Of a stretch of DNA of 64,000 bases, positions 8,899-18,747 are shown piece after piece. The position numbers and the translations under genes were made by a program. Source of the DNA: Chitinophaga jiangningensis (GTDB lineage Bacteria; Bacteroidota; Bacteroidia; Chitinophagales; Chitinophagaceae). The DNA lies in the NCBI RefSeq assembly GCF_900142605.1, contig NZ_FRBL01000003.1, positions 124,001 through 188,000 of the forward strand. The letters run 5' to 3'. Position 1 is the first letter of the stretch. Every line of letters starts with the position of its first letter. The notes beneath the pieces were generated by a model. It saw only the letters and a program-made list of their open reading frames with translations, did not search any database and was not told where the DNA came from.

Positions 8899-9594
8899 TT
8901 ATGCTCCGTCCATTAGTTTGTAGCGCTGGGACTCTAGATCTATAATCTCCTTTAAGCTGCATTTTTCTTTTTCTAGAATACACTCAATTAAGTCTACATA
9001 TGGCATATATGTTCTTGATTTCTTATCTTTCACAACTAGGGTATATCCTGATTGAGCGTCTAGTTTATCAACAGTGACTGTGCCACCTAATCGTTGGGAT
9101 AATAATTCACAAGAATAATAAACTAAGGATAAAAATACCGGACGATCAATGCGATTTTGACTTTGGAAATATTTATCCAGTTTATTAAGTGAATTTTCAC
9201 TATAGTCAAGTTTTATTTTGAGTTCAGCTGACAAAACATCCAGAGTATTGGAAGGAAGCTCTTTAAGTTGCTGAATATCAGTGATCCAATTAGACAAATC
9301 ATAAGCCTCTGTATTTTCAGAATCTAATTCAAATAACCTTAGCATATCAGATAAGGAACTCCAAATAAATCCTCCTTTGTTATTAACGGTTATTATGTTG
9401 CCATTGCGAGACTTGTATGTTGGGGAATTATATTTGTCGGATAACTTTGCATCCAGGATAAATTCTCCTGATGCCACTTTCTCCTTTATTTGTTTTTTAC
9501 TTAGCGGTAATGGTTTGGATTGAGCCATGATATTAATTGAACATAGAATGGAAAAAATAATAGATATTAAATACCTATTTGACGTCGGCGTCAT
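8899..9594 (-). CDS. Putative immunity/partner protein of the RHS toxin, with signal peptide
   Basis: The gene follows the RHS gene and overlaps its last 20 bp when the ATG at 9594 is used. That start gives a clear signal peptide (SIIFSILCSINIMAQ); an ATG at 9609 and longer frames are possible. The mature part of about 205 aa has no known fold by eye. Position immediately after the toxin-encoding 3' end and the presence of a decayed second copy next door both fit an immunity gene. Its export is odd because the toxin domain looks like a nuclease, which would act in the cytoplasm. It may block entry or processing in the periplasm, or it may not be the cognate immunity protein. Confidence 0.6.
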   Translation of the reverse strand: MTPTSNRYLISIIFSILCSINIMAQSKPLPLSKKQIKEKVASGEFILDAKLSDKYNSPTYKSRNGNIITVNNKGGFIWSSLSDMLRLFELDSENTEAYDLSNWITDIQQLKELPSNTLDVLSAELKIKLDYSENSLNKLDKYFQSQNRIDRPVFLSLVYYSCELLSQRLGGTVTVDKLDAQSGYTLVVKDKKSRTYMPYVDLIECILEKEKCSLKEIIDLESQRYKLMDGA

Positions 9595-12500
9595 TGGGGT
9601 CCGGATCATTTGGTATTTGCGGTGTTTCCCATGCTGGATGAAATGTGAACGGCAATGGTTTAAAATCGCCTTTAGGCCAAACTCCATAATTTAACATTCT
9701 TGGGTATGAAAAATAAATTCTATCATTATCAGTTTCATAATTTGCTGTGACTTGAAACAATTGAATTCCATTTTTAGTTGCATAATTTACAACATCAAGT
9801 CCAATTTTAGTATTTGCTGTTGTAACAAAAGTGAAAAGAGCTCTTTTCTCAGAATATCCAGGTGTTTTTTTAATTGCATCTAGCTCTCCCAGAATTTGAT
9901 AATTACTGTATGATAAATTGATTGTCCCATCGACTGCCTTTACTTCATAAAAGTGGCTATTGGGTAAAACCACAGTCGATATTTGTAAAAATGCAATGTC
10001 GAGCCTCTTATAGGTCACAGCAGTGATTCCATCTGGAATTACATCTTTTACCTTTCCACCGGTCTTTTGAAATCTTTCTATTGAAGTGTACTTAACTACA
10101 TTCTTGGCCATTGCACCTTGTGACTCCAAAGCCAATCCTTCAAAAACCCTACCTACAAACTTATTGAACCTCACTCCCTGCCTATCTCCAGCAAGAGGTC
10201 GAGCTATTCTTTGTAATTCAAAAGTCGTTAAAGGGGCAATCGAATCTCCCTGTGGATCATTATATTGAATCGGGCTATTAGAGAATACTACATATGGGCT
10301 TATGCTAACATTTGGCTTAGGATCTAAATTCCATCTTCTACCTACCCTTGGATCATACTCCCAGAACATTGCATTGTAGCTGTTGCCTTCTCCTTTGATC
10401 TCATCACTCTTTTCCTGTCCGTTAAACCCGTATTTATAATCCCCTCCATTTACTGTCCAATTCCCACTAGTATCCAAACTGCCATTCCTTCCAGGAATCA
10501 ACATTCCGTAAGCATAATAATCGTGCGCACTTAACACTATCGGTTCATACCGATCTATAAGACTATCATTAGTACTAATAGGTCGCTTACGATCAGACAG
10601 CGTAGTGAGAACATTCCCCAGGTGATTACTTAATTCAAAGACCTTGTTTCCTCTATTAAATATACTAATAATTCCATAACCAGCGCCAGTGAGTGAAACT
10701 GTGTCGGGAAGGACCCTGTTTTTTACGTTAATACGCTGATTTAATACACCTAATCTACTACTACCATACAGCGATGTTTCTACCTGTGTCATGTCGCCAC
10801 TGTTAATGGCAATATCTCCAGCTGTATAAATGCTCATGATGTTGCCACTGGCGTCACGTACGTAATATGTCCCTATGCCACCAACATCTTTGCTGACCCG
10901 ATTTCCCATAGCATCATAAGCATAGGTAATTACGGTGCCATTATTCTTTTTGATACGGGTAATTTTCCCATATACTGACCAGCGTATACTATCGATACCG
11001 GCGGCCTCGTCAGAAACCAGGTTGCCAATTGAGTCATATTCGTAGTTCTGTGATGGCTGATCATCAAGGTCGATTGTGTAGTTGCTGTTACCTACAGAGT
11101 CTTCCACATGGTTAAGCTGATTCTTACCTGGGTAATACTCATAGGTGAGGTTATCCATAACAAGTGGATTACCTGCCACTGCTGTATTGCCATTTCGCCT
11201 GTATGCTGAAATGTTACCATTGGCGTCAAAAGATAGTTCTTCTTTGAGGTCTTCCATGGCTATCGGACTCCAGGTATTAGTGGTGCCATTGAAGCCATTA
11301 GTCGCAAGTTTAGCACTAAGTCTGTTTAGTACATCATATTGATAAATGTAGAGTATTGGAGTACCGAATTTTGGCAAATTCACACCCATTGCGGCGATAT
11401 TACCGTTGAATAAGGGTTTGAACATAGTGGTATTGCTGGCAGCCCCTCTTGCTATCTTATCAGATGATCCAATTGCTACATAGTCACTGTCCCCATAATA
11501 ATGCAAACTGAATCCAAATGCGTCTTTGGCCGTATAGGTGCCAGATTTGCCATCGTGGCCCATGTCCGAGGCGTTGGCTGAAGAGCCACCATTTACTCCC
11601 TTCAGCCATCCCTGTAATGTATATGCATAATCAATGCCTTGTACCTGTTGCTGCCCGATTACACTACGAGCCAGAGGGCCATGTTTGTAATATTGGTAGT
11701 AAGCATCCTTTTCCCAATGAAAATCATCCGAGCTGGTTTCCACGTCGGTAATGCGGTTTTCAGCATCGTATCGATATCGATGATAGAACGCATCAATATT
11801 TCCTGGCTGATAGCTTACCTTATTCACTTTGCCAGAGATCAGGTCATAATTGTAGGCAATTTTTTTGAATCGGTTAAAGCTACTGTTCATAGCACCGCTC
11901 CGGAAATCTTGCAAGAGCGTGTCTACATTGCCATGCGTATCATAACTGTAGGCGGTGGCACGGGAATAGGTGTCCATGTCCACTGCATTGTCGAAATATG
12001 ACACCCAGGATACCCGATTGCGCAGGTTACGTTGTACCAATGGGGAAGGAGTCCCCAGGTAACCGTAATAGGGCTGATCATAATTTGTTTGGACTATTTG
12101 CGTTCTGGAGCTGGCGAAATATTCGAGGTACATGGCTAGCGTGGCTGGATCACGAGTGATATAGTCAAAAAATCCGAATAAAGCTGTGATTTCACCAACT
12201 TCATGTACTCTTCCCAGGGAATCATAGGTCGTATAGCTATACATGCTACTTCGGCCCTGTTTTTCATTCCTGGATATTACTAACCTGCCAATTCTATCAT
12301 AGAAGAAATGGCTCTGGCCTCCATCTGGAGATACCTGGTCAGTAACTTTATTGAGGGAGTTGTAGCGATAGCTTGTTATAAATCCATGTGCTGGCGTAAG
12401 ATTTGTGCCAGCGGATCTGGCAGCACGTACTTGTTGTAACCAGGTGGCTGTGGTATCCAGCATTACACCGGCAGGAGGAATCGTTTTAGTAAGATTGCCT

Positions 12501-15500
12501 GCCTGGTCATAATAGTACAGGGTATAATGATATTCCGCCTTTTTGTGGGCGACCGTAAATTGCTCGCTGGCAGCTGCGTTGAGGGCAGACTGTAAATATT
12601 TTGAAATGAAATCGACACTGGCAGAATCAATTTTCGCTTTGTAGATTTCGGCGGCTGAATTGACGATATAAAAAGAGCTGTCAGAACAGTTATTGATGGT
12701 GTCGATAGCAGCAGGTTCAAACGTAGGTCGTGACTGCCCGCATAACCATGGTCCGGTATAGTAATGGACGTTTGTTATATTACCCGTGCCGGTACCGCAG
12801 GTATTATAAGTCGGTGAAACGGCAATACTTGAATCTTTCAAATCCAACCTGCCATATAAACCAACCCCCAACAGGTTAACAATATTGGCAGTATCAACAA
12901 CAAAACTGTACGTAGGGTAGGATGGAGTGGTAGCAGTAGGTGCGGTAACTGCTGTTTCACAATCTGCTGCTGCAGAATTGTTAAACGTATATATTTGCGC
13001 AGCCGAGCCACTGGTACCGAGTGACACAATTTTATTGCCTATTGGTCCTGTCCATTTTGTAAATCCGGAGATGTTAGTGAGCTTTTTACTCCAGGAAAAT
13101 GTGCCCGTATTACCACTATTATATTTCATAAGGTACACCGGACCAGGGCCATCAGTCCTTTCTAAGCCGAAGAATATCGAACCATCCGATTGCTGGCTGG
13201 CAGCAAGCCACCCAAAATCAAAGGTTTCCACTCCTGTAAGTGTTTTCTGTCGGTGTATGACCCCATCCCCACTTACATCTATGATGGTCAAAGGCCCCCT
13301 GGTAGCTCCGTTACTGTTGGATAATATAGCACTGATCCGATAGGTGCCATCCGGAAGTTTATCAAACTGATTCATATCCGTTTTAAAGGAAGTATGAATG
13401 TAAAATGATGGCAAAAATGCCCCCGTAGTCTTATTCCACCTGAGCAGATGGGGCTGAAATAAAACCTCAGGCGCTTTAACAAGGATCCCTGCTAAAATCA
13501 GGGTGTCATTGTCCTCCAGCAATCTGATGGATAAGCAATGGTTAGGCATATTCTTAATACGCTTCCGCCATCTCAAGGTTCCTGCATTACTCATTACGCC
13601 CACCATCCATTGAGCTGGGGTTACATCCCCGGGGTAACTCCAATCTCCCATAAATCCATAGTCACCATTTTGTAATTCTATAACCTGCCGGATGAGCTCA
13701 ACCTGATTACTATTAAATCCTTGTCCCCACTGGACTGTACCAGATTCGTTGAATTTTACCATGGTACCTGCCCCCTTTAATGCTGGAAGACTATCTACAG
13801 TAATGGCGCTGCCGCTGAATTCTGAACCGAGGTTCACACCACATGCGACAATATTTCCATCGCTGGCTACCATCACCCGGTAGAAGAAGCCACTGGTCAT
13901 CCCTTTGGAAGCCACCGTTTTCTGGAATACAGGATTACTATTTCTGTCTACTTTTGAGATAAATGGAACCGTGACACCACTTGCATTGTAGATACTGCCC
14001 ACAAACACGTATCCGCCATCACCGGTAGGACGTGCATCCCTGATAGTAAGGCCACTGCCATAATTAAAGGAGGCTCTTGTATAATTAGGTTGTGTGACAA
14101 TAGAGTCAATGAATACGGTTCTTGAGCAGCTATCCAGAAATTGTAGGTAATCGCCTGACTGGAAACTAAATCCCAGCCTGCTATTCATATAGTTAGCATA
14201 TACCTGGTTATAAATTTGCTGTAATGAGTCAATACCAATACTGTCTGGCAGGATGCCAGGGTAGGTGTGTGCAAAACTATCACTAACTGCTTTTACTGCA
14301 GCACACCTGGCGCAAGGTGGTGCTGTATAACATTGGAAAGCTGGAGGTATAACCAGCTCCCTATCTATATACACGCAGGAGCTCTGGCCAGAGCAAGCAT
14401 TTAGCAAGTCATTCAGCTGTTGTTCTGTCATGCGAAGCTGCTGTGTTCTAAGGAGGTATTGAGAAAACGACTCCCCTGAAAGTTTTGCAAGATCATATGA
14501 TGACTTAATTTCCCTTATTTTGGTACACTCACATGCTGAAGGAGGTATAGCAGTACGTCTGGTTACCCCTGGCTGTTGTGCATAATAAGGGGCTGGAATA
14601 GTAAGGAGTGTAGGGCAGCCGGCAGGTACATTCAGTTCAGGATGTGCGACCTTGAATTTTGTGAGTACATCTTCAAATGAAGAATCACCTAAGATGCTGT
14701 TATATGGAACGGAACTCGCTCCCATTGGGTGATCAATGTCGGTGCCAGCTTTACATACAGCAAGGAGCCTGGCCTTGATCTCCGTCCAGTAGGGGGTGTA
14801 ATTGCAACCTATGAGTTGTTTCATCCAGGTATCCACATAGCTGTTGCAGGCATCATTTTTAAAACTGGCTCCGGCAGAATCGGCAAAGTGTTGTACACTG
14901 GTTTGCGTACTGCCAATGTTGATACCGCCAAGGCCATTCCTTACCAATTGGTCCTGTACCGCTGCGAAATGCGAGAACTTACCTTTGGTCAGTAATTGAG
15001 TGGGAGTCGGGCTGCAACCTATATTTCGGATGGCCGCATTCATAAGCGAATCACGCCGTTGCAGATACAGTTCCCGGAAGGTCCGCCAAATAGCGTCCTT
15101 ATCACCAGTGCATAAGCCACTTTTACTGAAAACATTTGATTCTCCCTGGTAAGTAGATAAACAAATATTCTGTGAGCATATGGTAGTGGCTGCGGCCACT
15201 GCCCAGATATTGTAATTTGTGGTGCCTTGCTTAATATAAGAAGAGAGGAAGGTATTTACCAATGTAGTGTTACTTCCCATATTTACAAATGGGTCTTTAT
15301 TAGCACCTACTGGCGTACCATAAGCAGTGCTATAGCTACTATTGGCAGTGGGATTCAGGTAACCTTTGGTAAGTGCTTCCTGGTAGGTGTCAACCGATCG
15401 TACATCGTCCTCCCAGCGCTTGCTGTCATCATATTTCCGTGATTCTACATACCTGCAATATTCCGGGTGATAAGGCAGTAGTTGTTGTGCCCATGAGGTT

Positions 15501-17992
15501 TTGAATTTATTGATGAACTGATCCGGTGATAATTGCTGTGGCAATACCATTCGCTGCATGTCTTCATCATACACCAGGTCAGGCTTTCCTTCTTCATTCA
15601 GGTAGGTAATGGAAGGATTCTTATATACTGCGTCCGTTTGCGTTCCCAGTTCAAAAAAGATGGAATATTTGTCGGTGGTGTCTGTATTGTTAGTGTATTG
15701 GCCACCAGGGGGAGTCATGTCCTGTAGCATGGCTGCTTTAAGATTGTCGCCCTGGGGAATGCTGTTACAAAGTTTATTGCAATAGTCTATCTGCTGGGTA
15801 TAGGCGGTTGCAATTTCTGTCCTGTAGGCAGCCGAATCTGCCACATTCAGGCCTGCTCGGTTCATATACGCGACGGTGAATGTTGGGAGGCTCCCGATCT
15901 CAGCTTTGCAGGAGCTACAGTCAGGTACACAGCTGGATCCATTAAGTAGAATGCGTTGCTGACGGATAATACTGTCCTGGTTAATACACACACTCCCCGG
16001 AAGATATATACTATCGCGATAACGCTTCATTTCAACCTCGTTGATCAGTAGGCTTTTTGTTACCTCATAGTTGCCTCTGGGCAGAAATATGGAAAAGGTA
16101 TCTGTTACATGAGAAGCGATAGTGTACCTTTTCACAAATGCTTGGTTGCCGGGAAGAAGCAGATTATTTACGTCATCGGTAATCCGAATTTCCAGGTCAT
16201 ATTTTGCCGTATAATTGATTTCATTGTTATTGCAGTCACGGATCTTCAGTACAGGAGGCGTAAGTGCATATTTGAAAGTATAGCGGGTATCTGTTTCAAC
16301 CAGCAATGACCTGCGAGTAAGTAAGGCATTATTCACAACTTGTGTATTTGATGCACCACTCAGTGTATCCAGCACCGTAGCGGGGTGATTGGATGGCAGA
16401 CTTTTTAACTGGCTGTTATCATCTGTGCCTGCCAGGGCGGTTGCAACAGTACGGCCATGCATATCGGTGTAAATAACCGATAACTGCCCATTTGCATCCT
16501 GCAACATATTTTTGAAATAATGGGATGCGTCTCCGGCTTCCGTGCCGAATAACCGATCTAATTCCTCCTGGCTGGGACTACCATAGTAGTATTTGGTAGC
16601 ATGAGTACCATTTGTTCTGAATGCTGGACCTACGTTACCCTGCCTGCTGATCCTGCCAGTGTTATCGCTGGTATATATAGTTTCCATGAAAGGATAACCA
16701 CCTGCATTGGGCAAATTTGTATGTATACTGTCTGTAACAAAAGGACTTTGGGGGGAATAATACTGCGCAGCGCCTGAATTAGTTCCCATGGCAGGTGCTG
16801 CGGCATCTATAATGTCGCGTGAAGATATGACAGTATCATACAATGACTTATCATACTCATTTCCGTTAATGTCTGTATTAAATCGTGCCGTATACTGTAT
16901 GATATTGGAAAGAGTAGGGGCCGGTAATACCTGGATGGCTGGGCGTCCTTGTCTGTCATAGAGCGTTTCCGCAACAATGGTGGTGCCGGTCGTATTGTCC
17001 TTCGTAACGGTTTGCCGGTTCAGAAGTCCTCCGTCAAAGTATTTTACAACAGCTTTGCGTTTTCCATCTTCTGCATAGTTGATGGAAGACTGCCAGTTGA
17101 GGTTGCGCTGATGACCTCGATAACCCATCGTGGCAACGTTGCCGATAGCATTACTCCACACGGTTTCGAAGCGGGTGTTATCCGCTTTTATAGAAACTGC
17201 ACGTACCCGCACATACAGGAATCCTCCATTGTCATAGAGTAGTGGGATCGAATAGCTGTTACCAGCAATACTGACGCGGGTAGCGTTGTTATTAAATATT
17301 TTTTCATAGTTAAGGGGACTGCCATACCTCCCGCTGGCAATAACTGAGGAATCGATGTATGCCCATTCTACATCATACTCATCCGCGCCTAATACTGCAT
17401 TCCAGGTAGCTGTTGCCTCATCTGACTCTGGCAGTGGGAGAGAGGCCAACTGAATGTTTTGAACTGCATCCGCAGTCCGGTTCAATTTATACACAGGTCT
17501 TACCTGCATTTCATTCTCCAGCAACACTGTTTTCAATACCCGGGGAACGGTTGCGGTGATACTCTGTACTTTTACTGTTACCTGATGCGCATTGCTAAAT
17601 ACGAATCCTGCGTTGTTGGTATAGGCTCTGCCAGTATCATATTTTACCTGTAATTGCTTTGTAACTGATCGAAGTGTGTTATCGCTGCCAATATAACTGA
17701 TCAGCAGGTCAGCAGTAACGGTATACGGCGTATTGATGTATACGTTACTGTACTCGTTGATCTTTAGCGTCACCGCGTTTTTTAACGGATATTGCCCTTC
17801 CAGTTTTCCGATGAGGGTAGCATTAAAATAAACACTATCCTGTACTGTTATTTCGGCATTTGTTACAATTTCATTCAAAGCGCCGTTCAGCACTTTTTTA
17901 ATACTGGTATAGGATTGCGCTTTCACTGCAATAGGCGTTAGCCAGAATAGCAGTAGAGTAAGGACAGCTGGTGCAGTACATTTAACACGCAT
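9575..17992 (-). CDS. Giant secreted RHS-repeat protein with C-terminal nuclease-like toxin domain
   Basis: From the ATG at 17992 the product is 2805 aa with signal peptide APAVLTLLLFWLTPIAVKAQ; a frame from 18043 would overlap the upstream gene. In order it has a DUF6443-type N-terminal part with the first YD motifs (YDRQGRPAIQVLPAP), a Cys-rich central region, beta-propeller-like repeats (DGGYVFVG, NGDYGFMG), then YD/RHS repeats (YDQAGNL, YDRIGRL, YDAMGNR) and the RHS core-associated motif (EYDPRVGRRWNLDP, SPYVVFSNSPIQYNDPQGD). The last 219 residues (from about 2587) are a variable toxin-type tip. There E2618 in GRVFEG, P-D2654 in VIPDG and E2683-V-K2685 in FYEVKA fit a PD-(D/E)xK nuclease. 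RHS proteins enclose such tips for delivery to rivals. An immunity-like gene follows. Confidence 0.88.
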   Translation of the reverse strand: MRVKCTAPAVLTLLLFWLTPIAVKAQSYTSIKKVLNGALNEIVTNAEITVQDSVYFNATLIGKLEGQYPLKNAVTLKINEYSNVYINTPYTVTADLLISYIGSDNTLRSVTKQLQVKYDTGRAYTNNAGFVFSNAHQVTVKVQSITATVPRVLKTVLLENEMQVRPVYKLNRTADAVQNIQLASLPLPESDEATATWNAVLGADEYDVEWAYIDSSVIASGRYGSPLNYEKIFNNNATRVSIAGNSYSIPLLYDNGGFLYVRVRAVSIKADNTRFETVWSNAIGNVATMGYRGHQRNLNWQSSINYAEDGKRKAVVKYFDGGLLNRQTVTKDNTTGTTIVAETLYDRQGRPAIQVLPAPTLSNIIQYTARFNTDINGNEYDKSLYDTVISSRDIIDAAAPAMGTNSGAAQYYSPQSPFVTDSIHTNLPNAGGYPFMETIYTSDNTGRISRQGNVGPAFRTNGTHATKYYYGSPSQEELDRLFGTEAGDASHYFKNMLQDANGQLSVIYTDMHGRTVATALAGTDDNSQLKSLPSNHPATVLDTLSGASNTQVVNNALLTRRSLLVETDTRYTFKYALTPPVLKIRDCNNNEINYTAKYDLEIRITDDVNNLLLPGNQAFVKRYTIASHVTDTFSIFLPRGNYEVTKSLLINEVEMKRYRDSIYLPGSVCINQDSIIRQQRILLNGSSCVPDCSSCKAEIGSLPTFTVAYMNRAGLNVADSAAYRTEIATAYTQQIDYCNKLCNSIPQGDNLKAAMLQDMTPPGGQYTNNTDTTDKYSIFFELGTQTDAVYKNPSITYLNEEGKPDLVYDEDMQRMVLPQQLSPDQFINKFKTSWAQQLLPYHPEYCRYVESRKYDDSKRWEDDVRSVDTYQEALTKGYLNPTANSSYSTAYGTPVGANKDPFVNMGSNTTLVNTFLSSYIKQGTTNYNIWAVAAATTICSQNICLSTYQGESNVFSKSGLCTGDKDAIWRTFRELYLQRRDSLMNAAIRNIGCSPTPTQLLTKGKFSHFAAVQDQLVRNGLGGINIGSTQTSVQHFADSAGASFKNDACNSYVDTWMKQLIGCNYTPYWTEIKARLLAVCKAGTDIDHPMGASSVPYNSILGDSSFEDVLTKFKVAHPELNVPAGCPTLLTIPAPYYAQQPGVTRRTAIPPSACECTKIREIKSSYDLAKLSGESFSQYLLRTQQLRMTEQQLNDLLNACSGQSSCVYIDRELVIPPAFQCYTAPPCARCAAVKAVSDSFAHTYPGILPDSIGIDSLQQIYNQVYANYMNSRLGFSFQSGDYLQFLDSCSRTVFIDSIVTQPNYTRASFNYGSGLTIRDARPTGDGGYVFVGSIYNASGVTVPFISKVDRNSNPVFQKTVASKGMTSGFFYRVMVASDGNIVACGVNLGSEFSGSAITVDSLPALKGAGTMVKFNESGTVQWGQGFNSNQVELIRQVIELQNGDYGFMGDWSYPGDVTPAQWMVGVMSNAGTLRWRKRIKNMPNHCLSIRLLEDNDTLILAGILVKAPEVLFQPHLLRWNKTTGAFLPSFYIHTSFKTDMNQFDKLPDGTYRISAILSNSNGATRGPLTIIDVSGDGVIHRQKTLTGVETFDFGWLAASQQSDGSIFFGLERTDGPGPVYLMKYNSGNTGTFSWSKKLTNISGFTKWTGPIGNKIVSLGTSGSAAQIYTFNNSAAADCETAVTAPTATTPSYPTYSFVVDTANIVNLLGVGLYGRLDLKDSSIAVSPTYNTCGTGTGNITNVHYYTGPWLCGQSRPTFEPAAIDTINNCSDSSFYIVNSAAEIYKAKIDSASVDFISKYLQSALNAAASEQFTVAHKKAEYHYTLYYYDQAGNLTKTIPPAGVMLDTTATWLQQVRAARSAGTNLTPAHGFITSYRYNSLNKVTDQVSPDGGQSHFFYDRIGRLVISRNEKQGRSSMYSYTTYDSLGRVHEVGEITALFGFFDYITRDPATLAMYLEYFASSRTQIVQTNYDQPYYGYLGTPSPLVQRNLRNRVSWVSYFDNAVDMDTYSRATAYSYDTHGNVDTLLQDFRSGAMNSSFNRFKKIAYNYDLISGKVNKVSYQPGNIDAFYHRYRYDAENRITDVETSSDDFHWEKDAYYQYYKHGPLARSVIGQQQVQGIDYAYTLQGWLKGVNGGSSANASDMGHDGKSGTYTAKDAFGFSLHYYGDSDYVAIGSSDKIARGAASNTTMFKPLFNGNIAAMGVNLPKFGTPILYIYQYDVLNRLSAKLATNGFNGTTNTWSPIAMEDLKEELSFDANGNISAYRRNGNTAVAGNPLVMDNLTYEYYPGKNQLNHVEDSVGNSNYTIDLDDQPSQNYEYDSIGNLVSDEAAGIDSIRWSVYGKITRIKKNNGTVITYAYDAMGNRVSKDVGGIGTYYVRDASGNIMSIYTAGDIAINSGDMTQVETSLYGSSRLGVLNQRINVKNRVLPDTVSLTGAGYGIISIFNRGNKVFELSNHLGNVLTTLSDRKRPISTNDSLIDRYEPIVLSAHDYYAYGMLIPGRNGSLDTSGNWTVNGGDYKYGFNGQEKSDEIKGEGNSYNAMFWEYDPRVGRRWNLDPKPNVSISPYVVFSNSPIQYNDPQGDSIAPLTTFELQRIARPLAGDRQGVRFNKFVGRVFEGLALESQGAMAKNVVKYTSIERFQKTGGKVKDVIPDGITAVTYKRLDIAFLQISTVVLPNSHFYEVKAVDGTINLSYSNYQILGELDAIKKTPGYSEKRALFTFVTTANTKIGLDVVNYATKNGIQLFQVTANYETDNDRIYFSYPRMLNYGVWPKGDFKPLPFTFHPAWETPQIPNDPDPNDADVK

Positions 17993-18002
17993 AGTACAGG
18001 TT

Positions 18003-18743
18003 TTAAATATTGGGACTAGCAAGAAATACCTGATAGTCGGCATAGTCGGCGGCAGGCTTTATAACATTGGCTTCCCGGGTAAAAAATTGCTTTTCATCAA
18101 AAAAGGAATTATCAGGATGCTCCATTTTCACAGCAGTGAACAGCGTTTTTACCATTATGTTCTGTCCAGAGGGAGGTGTGGTTACCTGATTCTCCTGTGT
18201 CAAGGGGTTTCTTATTTTGGTGATGACTTCCCGGATCAGGTAAGTGGCTTCGTCGATCGATATTTGCATTTGGAGGCACGGACTATCCGGGGGATAGTCG
18301 AAAATGATCGTAGTCTGTTTTTGATGACGTAAGAGCCGGCAAGTGGTTACTCCGGCCTGGTGTAATGCGGCACTAATCTGATCAGAGGGGAGTTGCATTT
18401 GCCTACTAAGTGTGGAAGGCCGACCTAGCATCATCAGTTTGTCTTCCTTAAATACAGAGATATTATATGTCTGATTTCTGAAGAAGATAATGTTACCAAG
18501 GGTCATGAAACAGTTATTGCCATGGAGTCGCGCGTCGCCCTCCAGAGAGTCAGTTACGGTATTAGGTTGATCCGCGTCGGCGTAGGTATACTTTAAATGA
18601 AACGAGATACTGGCAGTGTCATAGGTTTGTTTAACGCGTGCGAGTACCTTACCTGCTTCGTCAATATCCTGTTGTGCAGACACGCTATAGACTGATAAAC
18701 AGAGCAGAAGAATTAAAAAATATTTGGAGCAATGTGATTTCAT
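18003..18743 (-). CDS. Secreted RHS-associated protein, possible LolA-like fold
   Basis: About 246 aa with signal peptide YFLILLLCLSVYSVSAQQ. The start at 18743 gives 4 bp spacing after the upstream gene; 18761 would overlap it. The mature part reads like a periplasmic beta-rich carrier (VKQTYDTASISFHLKYTY, EDKLMMLGRPSTLSRQMQL, VFKEDK), which suggests a LolA/LolB-type fold, but no family is certain. It lies 10 bp upstream of the RHS gene in the same transcription unit, so it may help fold, stabilise or export the RHS protein. Confidence 0.7.
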   Translation of the reverse strand: MKSHCSKYFLILLLCLSVYSVSAQQDIDEAGKVLARVKQTYDTASISFHLKYTYADADQPNTVTDSLEGDARLHGNNCFMTLGNIIFFRNQTYNISVFKEDKLMMLGRPSTLSRQMQLPSDQISAALHQAGVTTCRLLRHQKQTTIIFDYPPDSPCLQMQISIDEATYLIREVITKIRNPLTQENQVTTPPSGQNIMVKTLFTAVKMEHPDNSFFDEKQFFTREANVIKPAADYADYQVFLASPNI

Positions 18744-18747
18744 GGTA

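Noticed and set aside
11639..12001. 120-codon antisense frame inside the RHS gene (and several similar ones)
   Set aside because: Shadow of the long RHS coding frame, which has continuous RHS motifs through the same interval.
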